A DNA stretch of 64,000 nt, from NCBI RefSeq assembly GCF_949628265.1, contig NC_088790.1, positions 29,702,545 through 29,766,544 of the forward strand. Reading direction: 5' to 3'. The notes beneath the pieces are model-generated. The model was not told the origin of the DNA. It was given only the letters and a program-made list of their open reading frames with translations, and made no database searches. A program made the translations under genes and the position numbers. This DNA is from Cloeon dipterum. Taxonomy: Eukaryota; Arthropoda; Insecta; Ephemeroptera; Baetidae. Of this stretch, positions 21,794-33,550 are shown piece by piece; the first letter of the stretch is position 1; every line of letters starts with the position of its first letter.

Positions 21794-22386
21794 TGTAATG
21801 ATTGTGTCACGTAAGCACTTTTATATGTTTTAAAACAATATAGATCCCTAAAGTAGTTTGAATACATAATTTACGATTGAGTTTTAAATTGAGAAAAACA
21901 CTAAATTTTACCTACTTTGCATAAAACATTACTTATTTTTTTAAGTCCCTGTCATTTTCAGATCAAATTTTATAAGTGGATGATGGATAAGAATTAAAAC
22001 TGGTTGAAAATTTGCAGCAGCCTAAGATTAGAGGAAATCCTTTTGATACTGCGGACTAAATTTACTGCGCAGAAGAATATTCATGCAAATTATTTAATTT
22101 CTCTTTAAAAATGAATACTAATGTCATAAAAAAATCTCAATTCTTTATATTAAAGATTAATTTTTAATTAGGTTGATCTAAGTGAAGCAGAGATGTAAAT
22201 TATATCAAATATAAAATATTCCTAAATTTTTAATAGAATTGAGAAACAGGAATTAAATAAAACAAACGAATCATTAAGTTTTAAAGAGGAAATTAATGAT
22301 TTTAATAATTTCAATCACGAGCGTTTCATAGCAAAAGTGAAGTTCTGCGTGGAATGTCGTAGAAGTCTCTCACAAAAATTGTTAAC

Positions 22387-24038
22387 CTAATTATAGATTC
22401 GTCTGTTGTTAACAAACGAGAAGGTCGTCTCGAGCTCCGGCCTCGGCATCCTCACTTCCATCAGGTTTGGCGCCTTGGTGCAGATGAATCGAGCCAAATC
22501 AATCATGGCTGGCGTGTGTTCGTCCACAACTGAAGAAGACTGAGTCTCCACTGCAACAGAAAATTTAAATCCTCTATTAATTACACAAATCCTTAGAATA
22601 AATTAAGATATTTATTTTCCCAGCCATATATTTCATTACCAAAATTAAATTATATAAACACAACCAAAATTCGATCTGGCTTTATTTAAAAAGCTGATGC
22701 AGATAAATAATTTCAACAGCAGGAAGTAAATTATTAAAAATTCAGCTTACACTTTAAAGATTTCAGTTGAGGAGCAACAGGAAGGCTTGTCTTGCCCAGC
22801 GCCGTGATGACCCCTCGCAGCCTTACTTGCGCCAGGCTAAAGAAGCAGATCAAAAGTTTTTGCAAGTTGGGGATGGTCAGCAAAGTGAAAAGGCCAGCGT
22901 AAAACTTGGCGTGGTGCGAGAAACCCCAGTGCAGCTCCGTCAAACTCTCCGGCGGCACCGTGGAGAAAGGGTTGAAGGTCTTGAGAGATGCGAGACGAGG
23001 GCAGTGCGTGAAGACCTCATCCGCCAGAATGTTCTGCTGAATCTCGCACGCGAGCGACTTCAATTTGGGCCCAAACTTCTCGAGCATTTTGGCCATCATG
23101 CTCTTGGAGGGGCGGCCGGAGAAGAAGAGCTCCTCGACGTTCTTCAAGTGCAGCAGCGGCTCCAAATCTTCGTCATTTTGCAAATTGCCCACGCAGAGAG
23201 ACCGGACGTTCTCGGAGTGCCATTCGACTTGTCTCGGGTGCATCCGGCGGTGGACGATGAGGTTCTTGAGGCTGCTTGTTCCTCGCAAACCAGAGGCGAC
23301 GTCGTGGTGCAACACGTGACAGTATTTAACCACGTTCTGCGATGATTTGCTCCCTATTACCTCCAATGAGGGAAATAACACGACGCAGATGCGACTATAC
23401 GGCTCACAAGGGTCGGGAAGTACCACGAACAGGTTCGGCTGGTTCTGCTCCGTCGTCCGACACGTTTTTTCCATTTTCACATCGAAAATAAAGTTTTTAA
23501 GGTCCTTCAGCCGCTGCAGGCCGGCCACGAATGTCTCCATTGGGAACATGGGCTGCAGATTGCACTCGAGAGAGACTAGTTGGGCCATTTTTGAGGAAAC
23601 ACGATAAAAGTCTTCACTCTCAAACACGAAGCCGGGCAGACTCAGCTTTTTCAGGCTGGTGAATTTGAGCAGTGTGTCGAAAAAAGGTCGTAGCTGCTCG
23701 TTTTCCGCCGTCAACTGGAAGCTCGTCAAAGAATGGCAGCTTTTCTCCTGCAGCTTGTCGAAGGCTTCTTTCAAAACCCCGTTGTCTGTGCAGTTGGAGC
23801 AGTCAAAATTGCTAATCGCCAGGACGTAACCGTGGTGAGCGTATTTCCCACAGCGGTTGGCAGCAGCGATTTTTTCATGCAGTTCATCGCGAAGATCTTG
23901 GGGAAGCGCACCAAAAGCCTTCAAAACGTGAGGAGTCGATGCGTTCATTATCGTTTCTTCTGCTAAACTGTCCAGAAAGGTTTCTCTGTCCGAGAAACGC
24001 CGCGCTATTTCAGTTTCAGTTAGTGGAAAAGCCGGCAT
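22387..24038 (-). CDS. Leucine-rich-repeat protein, two exons, 483 aa (unit 1)
   Basis: Exon 1 runs 24038-22751 and exon 2 runs 22550-22387, with a 200 bp intron (GTAAGC...TTCTGTTGCAG). The splice joins in frame (...SLK|LETQSSSVVDEH) and ends ...NNRRIYN. Reading through the intron instead would stop 11 nt after the donor. The start chosen is ATG at 24038; the codon three residues upstream is TTG. Residues about 20-60 (SLAEETIMN..., LPQDLRDELHEKIAA) have the look of an F-box-like or helical head. The rest shows irregular LRR-like strands (LTSFQL, LKKLSLPGF, LKSLACEI, LASLKTF, LTELHWGF, LQKLLICFF), and exon 2 adds APNLMEVRMP. LRR proteins bind protein partners, and F-box/LRR types recruit ubiquitin-ligase substrates. 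The F-box reading is inference. Two residues differ between unit 1 and unit 2 within exon 1. Confidence 0.8.
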
Positions 24039-24059
24039 AGCGCACAATTTTTACCGCGT

Positions 24060-25600
24060 GTTTACGGATCAGAGCTCGCTATTGAACTGGCTAGAAGGAT
24101 GCGCGAGTCGGGAGAGGAAATTTAAACAACAGGTGAACAGCTAAAAAAGATATACATAGTGAGAATAATAGGTATGCGCGGAAAGGAGCGGATGCGTCAA
24201 AAAATGAAATATTTGTGCGCTTTGTACATGCAGAAAGAATTGAGATTTTTGTTGTACGCTGCTACTTGACAAAAAAAAATCGGTTGAACCCTGGCCACGA
24301 AAATACTCCACTTTTTCTTGTGTTGATCTATTCATGGGATTCCCTTGGGATGGAACAATATGAGCAGAAGAGTTCGTGGAAGCGGAGCAAAGTTCCAGAT
24401 TAAAATTCATCTGCCTTCTTTCTATGCGCATTCAGAACAAAATATAATTGTTTGTTTGCTCCGGATTGGTTCAGACAAATACATACTAATATGTTTGAAC
24501 GACTCAATAACATAATTGTTTGTTAGAAGCAATTTTTGTTTTTTTGTGCCTCTTTTGTTAGTTAAATAATTTTGTTTATTTAATAAATATTCAAAGTCGA
24601 ACAATTTTTCTGGAATCGAAGGGAAAAACTATTGAATAAGTTAAAAGTGTTTTATATCTATTTATTTATTTACTCTAGAGAACAAAGACCAATAAATTAT
24701 AATAATTAAAATAACGGCTACTAAAAATACAGCTATAAAAAAATCACACTAACGATATGAGGGAATTAGATATTAATTTTACTGTGATTCTGGCATTCCC
24801 TGTCTCTAAATAGATATTTTTAATAAATCGCACAGCGCCTGCTTCAAGCGTGAAATAAAATAGAGTTGATTCGAGTGTAGCAAAAGGGTTTTCGTTGGAA
24901 ATAGAATAAAAACTACGCATGCGGTGGGTCCACCGCAGCTGTCTTTCGAGTTGGGGGATCTAGAGGTTAAAATAAATAGCGTTTTTTTTCTATATCTGTG
25001 CTCTATATTTTTAAGCTCTTTCTATTCTTGCGGCGACAGATTATAATATTTATGCGGCACAAATTCAACAAGTATGTATAATAGGAGATTTTAACGCCCG
25101 AGAAAATTTATCTTTTTATTCTTTACTTGACTGACTTTTATTATAGAGTTGATCTTTTTAAGTTTGGGCAAACAAGCATAAAAATTAAGTAATTTTATTA
25201 AGAGTACATATAGTCTTCAGAAATATTCTTGTGCCAAGGTAACTTAATCTTTATTACTTTTGATAAAATGCAAGTTGAACTTTTGCAGGTTCCTGGCCTT
25301 TTCGCAAATCACTTGATAAAATGCAGGATATATGGAGGGGATCAGCCGAGTAAAATTGGAGCTCAAAGTTAAACTTTTCATTTCCTTTTGTCTACTGTTA
25401 TTTGAGTTTATTATATAAACAAAAAACACCATTTTGTGTGATTTTTAATGTGTTCAAAGTTCAAAAGTTAAACACTTTTCATGTTCGCTTGGGATGCTCA
25501 TTAAATTTAAAAAAGAAAATGGGTTATAAAATATTATCCAAATGGAAAAACTTGAAATTAAATATGTCAGGTTCTGATTATCAGAATTGCAAAAACCACC
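24060..25600. other. Intergenic stretch upstream of the LRR gene
   Basis: It includes the LRR gene's 5' region. I saw no canonical TATA within 100 bp of its start. The frame at 24431-24141 (minus) is not recognised and probably not coding. The rest is AT-rich with no gene. A unit 2 copy lies at 49785-51325. Confidence 0.45.
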
Positions 25601-25609
25601 ATTAAACCG

Positions 25610-26260
25610 TTTCCAGCGCCGCTCACTGTGCATCTTTTAAGCTGTATGTCAACTTTGGGGTTGAAACAAAACACCCCTAAACCCTTCAGCTACTCAGAGG
25701 AGGTGGAGACGAGTTCAACGGTGGTCAGTTTTTGCAATTCTGAGGCTTAAAACGCGAGACTTGGAGGTACAAAGAAACCAAAAAACCGAAATATTTAAGG
25801 AATTGTTTAAATTTCGTTATTTTTGAAACGTCCTAACCATTAGAATTGCAAAAAATAACCACCAGTAGACTCGTCTCGACGGCCACTAGGCAGCTAAAGG
25901 GTTTAAGGGGTGCCCTTCAACCCCAATGCTACAATTTTGATAATAAAAATGTTATCATGCTTCCTCTGTGAGTTTAAAAATATTTTATCCTAAAAACTCT
26001 TATATATTAACACAAAATGCCTCGTCCCAAAAACATTTTTTTTAAATTAAATGCAAATTATATAAAAATCCAGAGGTGTAAAATGTTTTACTTTTTCGAG
26101 AGAGTTATAAAGTATAGAAATTTTAGGTGTGGATGGTAAGCACCCCTAAACCCTTTAGTTAGTTAAAGGAGGTCAAGACGAGTTCAACGGCGGGCATTTT
26201 TTGCAATTCTAGTGGTTCGAACCCGAGATTTCGAGATGCGAAAATGACGAAATTTGAAAA
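25610..26260. repeat. R3 repeat cluster (end of unit 1)
   Basis: Copies of GACGAGTTCAACGG(T/C)GG, then TTTTTGCAATTCT, lie at about 25707 and 26176, with a reverse copy at about 25845-25880. They are associated with ACACCCCTAAACCCTTYAG and its inverse. The unit 2 copy is 51330-51990. Unit 2 has a small GACGAGTT duplication inside the phrase (51431-51446). Confidence 0.55.
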
Positions 26261-29200
26261 TTCCCTATTTTTTCGACTTTTAGAGTAAGGAATGTCTTGA
26301 AAAAATCCATCTTTATGAAATTTACTGCAAAGTACATGGAAACATCCACAGCATCATTTTTGCAATGGTAATCGCAGCTTTTAAAATAGTACCCGGCTGC
26401 TGGCTGGCGCGACTCGGCGCGGCTTGCTCAGACCTCTATACGCGCAATACAGTTTTTCTCGCCTTCCTTGTCTTATAAACTCATAAGTTGCCGAAAATTA
26501 CACCCGATATTGAAAGCATTTATTTAATAAAAATGCGCTAAAACACCATTCGGCAGGCTGTCAGGCCGAATTTGTCTTCAGAAATATTCTTTTGTCAAAC
26601 AAATTTGTACAAAAGCCAGCAATGCATATTATTCTTAAATGTTAGCCTATTTAGTTTTAAATGTATGCTATTGTAATTATAAAGAGTATCCAATTAAATC
26701 TATTTCCACCTTTAAATTAATTTAAGAAGGTTAATAACAAACAAAATATTTTAAACTAATCGTTGCTTCTCGTGTCAGCCACAGAATTGCGCAGCTTTGA
26801 ACAATCCTTAGGGAGTATAAATTAAGGCATAACACAGCACGCGCGCGCGCCTCTTCTTCTCTGAAAGATGTTTCAAAAGGATAATCAAAGGGGGTCGAAA
26901 AAATCACATTTTCCCGGGCGTTAACCTCTCTCATTGAGTTATGTGGCTTCTGGGGAGAATAATCTCTCCCAGGGGACTGGGGAGATTGAAGGCGTGAAAG
27001 AAAATAGGACACGCGGTGGATACATTCCGGCGGCGCGTTTGTTCGTTTGTTCGGAATCAGTTCATGGGATTGCATTCCACCCGAAATACCACCTCTAGAT
27101 GGAATTTTAACATTAGTCATTTTGTAAGAAAATTGTGGCATAGCGTCCAGCGTAGCTGATGGCAAAGATGGCAAAAGCAATTATATATTTCATATTTTCA
27201 AGTTTGCCTCTTTTACGTAAGAGCAATAATTCCCAGACCAACCATTGTACCAAAAGTTGCCTTATTTTATTTCAAATTATTAATTTGAGGATTAAATAAT
27301 TAAATGCAACAGTTTTTGCGGCTCAAAGGGTGGTGCAGATAATTATTTTTACTGTGACTTCAACACCCCTGTTCCAATATTTTATTTTTTAAGAAATGGA
27401 CCCGTCAAAGAGCTTAAATAAATATAGTTCGAGACCACCAAGAAGCTACAGAAGTAGCCTCTACAGCTCATTCATTCTGTATCACAATAACAAACCGTGT
27501 TTGCTCTTGACGCGAGTTGTTATTGATGCAACCCAAAAAGTTTAAAAGCAGCTTGGGAGATATTTTAGCAGTTTTGGGATTACTACCCTGGTGGCTATAT
27601 ACTCCAATTTTTTCAAAATGACACAATAATCGCTTTTTATGGGAGATAATCGAAAAATAGTCGGTTTTGAAAAACTTTCAAATTGCTTAAAAATCGATGA
27701 TTCGTATGTAAACTCATTTGATAGTCCGGACATCATATAGAGGCAAAAGAAAAACTCCCTTTCAGTTTTCTAAAATTTACCCAGAAATATTGAATTAATA
27801 CCGTTTTTTAAAAATTCTGAAACGGGTCGCACTCCACCCCATTTTATAAAAATAAGAATATATATTTTCGCGCATTGAAATCTCCAATAAACTTGTTGAA
27901 TTTGTGCCGCGTAAATATATAAAACCTGTCGCCGCTAAAAAAGAAAGAGCATAAAATTATTTTTCGCGGTATTTTTCTATAGAAAAATGGAAAAATAAAC
28001 AACCTAACTTAGAATTTTTTATTTGTCACCAAGAAGAATATAAATATTAACAAAAAATTAAAAAAATAATTCATAAACACACGTTAAACTTTGAATGCAG
28101 GAAATAAAAATATGAATATACATTTTTACAAGGAATTTTATTAGCTAAAATGCAAATCAAAATGTTTTGTACAAACTAAACAGACTTCGACGCGAGAGCA
28201 CGAATCATTCAGGTACAGAGGTGCGCGGCCTGCGAGGCAACTATCCGCTGCACATCTGCCGCTCCACCGCCTACACGCACTCAACTTTGCGCCTGGAAGT
28301 TTAACTCCGCTCGCTGAAGCCGCCGTAATGAGCGAAACGGGCTGAGATTTATCCATAATCGCATACATTAAATGCATTCTCGTCGCTCAATTCAATAATA
28401 ATACCTAAATAAATCCGAGGCAGAGGCGAGAAAGTTATTTATATGGCTGTAATCTGCTGTTCTGTGTCACTGTACGCCCTTGGCGCCTGCAAATATAAGT
28501 CGATATATATTTAATGAAACGGAAGTTCCGACTGCTTTTAGATGGTTTTATATTCTGCTTTGATCAATTGGCATCCCCTTATATAAAAAACAACACGTCT
28601 TCGTGCTTATTAAATTGCTCTTTCAAATAAAGTGAGAACTTTCAATCATCCAAATTTCCAGCCTTAATCATTTAGCAGCACAGATAGATATCGAAAAAAC
28701 GTGATTTATTTCAACCCCTACATCCCCACCTGCTCAAATATCGATCTGCCGTAATGACATTCCTGAAATTCCTTGACCATTGAAAATATAGCATGCAAGC
28801 CCCCCGGATGAATTAGTTTTCGGATACAAATAACATAAATTCTTGACGGTATGTACTATACCGCGGATGCTTTGTATTTTTCATAAGGGTAAGGATTCCT
28901 AAAAAAAAACAGTGGGTGGCCGGGGCCTCGGTACGCATAGCTTTAATTCTAACGACCACTCCTTACCTGCAGGGTGAAACCTACGGAATTTCTAAATATC
29001 CCTATTTTTGGTAATCAAGAATCATTAAGATGTGTTAATATTAAAAAAACATGTTTTTGTGGGGAAAAAATGCCCAAATTTTCAGAAAAACCGGCAAAAA
29101 GATAGTTTTGTGCAATGAAGTTTGTTTTTCCGAACAAATGCGAGTTTTTGCCATGCATGCAGTTACACCCAAGTTGACGTAGTTGCAACTTTTGAATTAT

Positions 29201-29867
29201 GCAGTCTTGAAAGGCACATGAGCCGGCTGCTACCTCGGATTCAAGTGCTGGGGCTTTTGCTTCAATTGCATAGGAAGCGAGATGCTAAAAAACCTTCTGA
29301 TGAAAATGTTCGTGAGGGCTGTGAATTTTAGACGATTATTTTCGGGAAAATAGTCGACTATATTTCGGCGGGTTTTCGGATAAATTTAGATTTTAGTCGA
29401 TTTTTTAAATTTAGACGGTTTTAGACACTTTTTTTGTATTACTATTTTTATTTTCTTGCAAAAGTGTTTTTACTTTGAACTTTTTAGCGCCGCTCGCAGA
29501 AAAATAGCAAATTTTCAAATATATTTACATCAAATATCGGGCTCTAATTTTTAGAATTGCAAAAACTGCCGCCTAGGTTTAGATAAAACAATATAACATT
29601 CTTTCTTGTTGTCAATATAATTAATTTCATCACAAACAAAATTTGGAGTAAAATTATTAATGGAACGCCTTGATTTCTTCAAAAATTGTCTTATGTACGC
29701 TTTTCTTTTATTTTGGAAATGGAATATAATTTAATTTGTTATCAATTGTATTTTTTTCTAATTAAAGGGTTTATGGAAGGAGAGTAAAACAACATTCTTA
29801 ATTTCATATTATTACAAATATATTACAAAAATGAGTTACAATTAAAAGAATCACACAGCTGGAAATC

Positions 29868-30167
29868 TCAATATCGATGCGATGACGAACCACTGGGATA
29901 TGACTTAAAAGAATTGTTGTTTGAACCATTCTGGTTCGAACCATTCTGGTTTGAACCATTCTGGTTCAAATTTAAATTCTTTAGCCGATCCGAGAGGGAA
30001 GAATCATGTTGACTCTGCTGGACCTTCTTGAAGTTCCTGTGGGTCAACTTCGGGTCATCGACCAAACAGAAGGAATTTGGTCTTTGCGCCCGAAGCTGTT
30101 TCCCAGCCTCGATCTGCTCTTTTGATGGGTTTTTCAAGAGCTCTGACATCGGCCGGACGTAATTCAT
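29868..30167 (-). CDS. Small gene A, unit 2 copy: 99 aa
   Basis: The protein is the same as at 3367-3651 except for one extra QNGSN repeat (an in-frame 15 bp insertion). The start MNYVRPM at 30167 lies six bases after the acceptor (exon begins 30173), and the donor is at 30668/30667, so the intron is again 494 bp. An upstream in-frame ATG at 30257 lies inside the intron and is not used if the intron is spliced. Confidence 0.65.
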   Translation of the reverse strand: MNYVRPMSELLKNPSKEQIEAGKQLRAQRPNSFCLVDDPKLTHRNFKKVQQSQHDSSLSDRLKNLNLNQNGSNQNGSNQNGSNNNSFKSYPSGSSSHRY

Positions 30168-30791
30168 GTTTTTCTGTGAACAGAGAAATAATTGATTATA
30201 ATTTAATTTGAATACATAAATTTTAATTAGGGTAGATCGAATCTGAGGCAAAAGCATTATTTTCAGGATTGCGTGTTTCCAACAGGCGTAAAAAATGCTT
30301 CAATAATAAATTACTCGCAAGTATTAAGCGACGTGCAGTGTATGCAACTGGCTTGGCACCTTTGCACCGAGAAAGCTTCACTTTAACTCTCTCGAAGCAA
30401 GTTTATAGATTTGAGGGGGTTTTATTGATGAATTATTTTGATAATTTCCATTTTTTACAAACTGTTTTGGAAATGTAAGGCCGTGATCTTGTGCTTAACA
30501 CGAATTATTTAAAACCAACAAGCGATTTAACTTGATTATCTGAATTTAAATTTTGTAAGGGAAATCTTTTTTTTCGTAAATTTAAATATAATCTTTTTTT
30601 GAGGTGTTTCCTCTGCAAGAAACACCCAAATGGGACATAATTATTATAAAGGATATAGTACACATACCTTAATATATTTGATGAATGGCAAACGAAAAGA
30701 TTGGCTGAGTCAGAGGACTAAGCGACGATGAGTGCTGTAGGAGTTGTGTGCAGTTCAAGAGATTTATGCTCTCTCTTTTTTCTCCCTGGCA

Positions 30792-30798
30792 TTAAATA
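30792..30798 (-). promoter_or_regulatory. Altered TATA box of gene A (unit 2)
   Basis: The minus strand reads GCTATTTAATGCC, where unit 1 has GCTATATAATGAA. One substitution turns TATATAA into TATTTAA, a weaker TATA match. Unit 3 has the same change. Confidence 0.5.
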
Positions 30799-31071
30799 GC
30801 CTGGGTTTCTCCCTTGTCTCTTCCTCCTGGTAACCGCCCCTAGCCTACTCAGCCACACCCACACAACCCCCTCCACCCCGAAACCCCCAAAAGTAGGCGT
30901 AAAAAGCGCTACTTTTTACTGATTTTTTATTAATAAATGGAATTAATTTTTTTGCATTGAATTAAATCTTCCTATGGTGCGGAGGGTGGTTTTGACCATC
31001 TGCCACGACTTAATTTTGCATCGCCCACCAGCGACTGATCGGGATTGGCGGTTTTTACCCTTTTTTTTTCT

Positions 31072-32119
31072 CTTGCTCAACGGGCAAAATCATTCAAGGC
31101 CCAAACTCAACTCGGGGCAATCACTGGCTTTTTTATGCTTGGTAATTTTAATGTTTGCCCACCTTAAAAAGATCAATTTAAACCACTGGTAAAACAAATT
31201 TTGTCTAGTAAATAATAAAAAAATAAACTTTCTTGCTCCTTAAAATCTCCATTCCATTTGTGCGGAATAAATATAACAAATTAAAGAGGAATGATAGTGA
31301 ATTTCCCCGCAAAATCCTTTAAAGAGGAATGATACTGGAAAAGCCTGGAAAATGCTTGTTGCGAATGCATAAACTCGTCCCTTAGGATTCAGTTAAAGCC
31401 TAAATTGACCTAAGGAGCGCTGTAATTTTTTGAGGAAATTGGCTGGAAAGTTTCCGTGCTTTTCAAAATGTAATGGCTGTCTCCTTACTTGAAATCCGAT
31501 TTAATTTCATAACCAAGAGTTTCCCCAATAAGTGGCAAACACAATTGGACAGATCTCGACGAGAGGAATCGGAATATGCCAAGAAAATATGTTCAAGCAC
31601 TCTAAATTTTGGAGAAAATTGGCAAAATTTGAATTTTTACTGTATAGGAAGGTTCTTTTTTACTATTGAAAATTGTTGAACAAATTTTTTATCGATCAAT
31701 TGTTTATGGCATCCAACAATTTAAATACTTTTCAATTGTTGCCCAGTATCATTCCACTTTAATGGACATATTCTCTGTTAATATGTACAAGACAGGCTAC
31801 ATTTAAGAGTATTTTGCATTGTTGGCTTTTACAGAAAGTTGTTTGGAACTAAAATATTTTTTTTATTTAGGTAATTGATGAAATAAAATAACAAACCTGC
31901 TTCATAATTTTCAGATGATTTTATTGTTTGCCCACCTGAAAAAGAACAATTAAAATAAAACGCTTGTGAAACAAATTCGGTCGGAAAAATAATAAAAAGA
32001 TAATCATCTCGATCGTTAAAATCTGCATTTCATTTGTGCAGCATAATAACCCGGTACATTAAAAAAATATTCAATCTGAATAGAGAAAAATTAATTATTT
32101 TATTTAATTATATTTATCA
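31072..32119. repeat. Local tandem duplication about 1,048 bp (unit 2)
   Basis: CTTGCTCAACGGGCAAAATC begins at 31072 and again at 32120, and matching sequence follows both. Between them lie a complete MITE, a unique part and a copy of the right-flank sequence otherwise seen right of relic C (about 31911-32110). It is absent from unit 1 and present in unit 3 (56790-57838). Confidence 0.7.
31323..31758 (+). mobile_element. Complete 436 bp TTAA-flanked MITE (unit 2)
   Basis: TTAA at 31319-31322 and 31759-31762 bracket the element, with termini AGAGGAATGATACTGG and CCCAGTATCATTCCACT. It has the same family and orientation as the unit 3 copy at 57041-57476. Confidence 0.75.
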
Positions 32120-32371
32120 CTTGCTCAACGGGCAAAATCATTCAAGGCCCAAACTCAACTCGGGGCAATCACTGGCTTTTTTATGCTTGGTAATTTTAAT
32201 GTTTGCCCACCTTAAAAAGATCAATTTAAACCACTGGTAAAACAAATTTTGTCTAGTAAATAATAAAAAAAATAAACTTTCTTGCTCCTTAAAATCTCCA
32301 TTCCATTTGTGCGGAATAAATATAACAAATTAAAGAGGAATGATAGTGAATTTCCCCGCAAAATCCTTTAA

Positions 32372-33550
32372 AGAGGAATGATACTGCAAAAGCCTGGAAA
32401 ATGCTTGCTGCCAATGCATAAACTCGTCCCTTAGGATTCAGTTAAAGCCTAAATTGACCTAAGAAGCACTGTAATTTTTTGTGAAAATTGGATGGAAAGT
32501 TAGCGTGCTTTTCAAATGGCAATGGCTGTCTCCTTACTTGAAATCCGATTTAATTGAAAAACCAAGAGTGAGATAAGTGGCATACACCGTTGGACAGATC
32601 TCGACGAGAGGAATCGGAATATTCCAAGAAAATATGTTCAAGCACTCGAAATTAAGGAGAAAATTGGCAAAATTTGAATTTTTACTGTAGGAAGGTTTTT
32701 CTTATTATTGCAAATTGTTGAACAAATTATTTATCGATCAATTGTTTATGGCATCCAGCAATTTAAATAATTTTCAATTTCCTCTTTTACAGACAATACA
32801 GATTGGGTCCTAAAAATCATGTACAGTTAAAAAAATACATAGGCAGCACTGTAAATTTTCGAGAAAATCGGCCTCAAACTTTTAGCATCGTTTTAAATGG
32901 AGAATTTTCAACGGAATTTTGCAATGGCGATTTTCACTGAAATTCCGCATTTCCCAACAAAAAGACTCTGGCTCTCAGATAAATCTTTGATGAGAGGATT
33001 TCAAATCCAAATCATATAAGAAAACATTGTAAATTTTGGCGAAAAAATTGGCAAAACAATCTGATTAGTCAGCGCCCAGTGCTGCTGGCCAAAAGAGGGG
33101 GGCGTTTCACGCCGTCGCCTCTGGTTGCATTACAGAAGGTGGCCGGCGCGAAACTCAATTATCATTTTAATTACGTTTTCATTATCTGAAAAGTTTGAAA
33201 TTTACGCACGTGGTAACCAATGAATGTGTCCTTGAAAATCAATAAAATTCATTTATATTACACGCAGTCTTTGATAAGGGTCCGAGTTTGTCTTTGAAAA
33301 AAATTATTAAAATGCCAAATATATTTTTACTGAAATGATTCTTGCATAAATTAACTTAATTACGGGTATTTTTACTGTTCCCAAAAATTTAAAGGTTCTT
33401 TAACGGCCAGCTGAAATTCTCGTACGATATTTTGTGCGAAAATAGCAAATTTGAGAAAATTTTGCTGAGTAAGGAAAAACTGAAAATTTAATCAGCTTTC
33501 TTAATCTAGGCTGTATTTAACGCTGCTATGAACTGGTGAATTTTAATGAA
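32372..33550 (+). mobile_element. Long TTAA-repeat relative (unit 2)
   Basis: It is preceded by TTAA at 32368-32371 and is the counterpart of 4800-5970 and 6241-7427. It has the same internal order and no large ORF. Confidence 0.5.

Larger units (their letters stand above)
1..26433. repeat. Higher-order tandem repeat, unit 1 (about 26.4 kb)
   Basis: The first bases of the window recur at 26434 and 52168, and the order of all recognisable blocks is the same in each unit. Unit 1 is longer than unit 2 mainly because it has a second long TTAA-repeat relative (6241-7427) and a private poly(A)-type insertion (7672-8066). It lacks the roughly 1.05 kb local duplication present in units 2 and 3. The true unit boundaries cannot be set because the window starts inside the array. 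Confidence 0.93.

Noticed and set aside
22767..23345. 192-codon plus-strand frame
   Set aside because: It is antisense to LRR exon 1, a shadow produced by that gene's codon bias.
24141..24431. 96-codon frame upstream of the LRR gene
   Set aside because: No recognisable features, and it is identical in two nearly identical units, so openness is uninformative.
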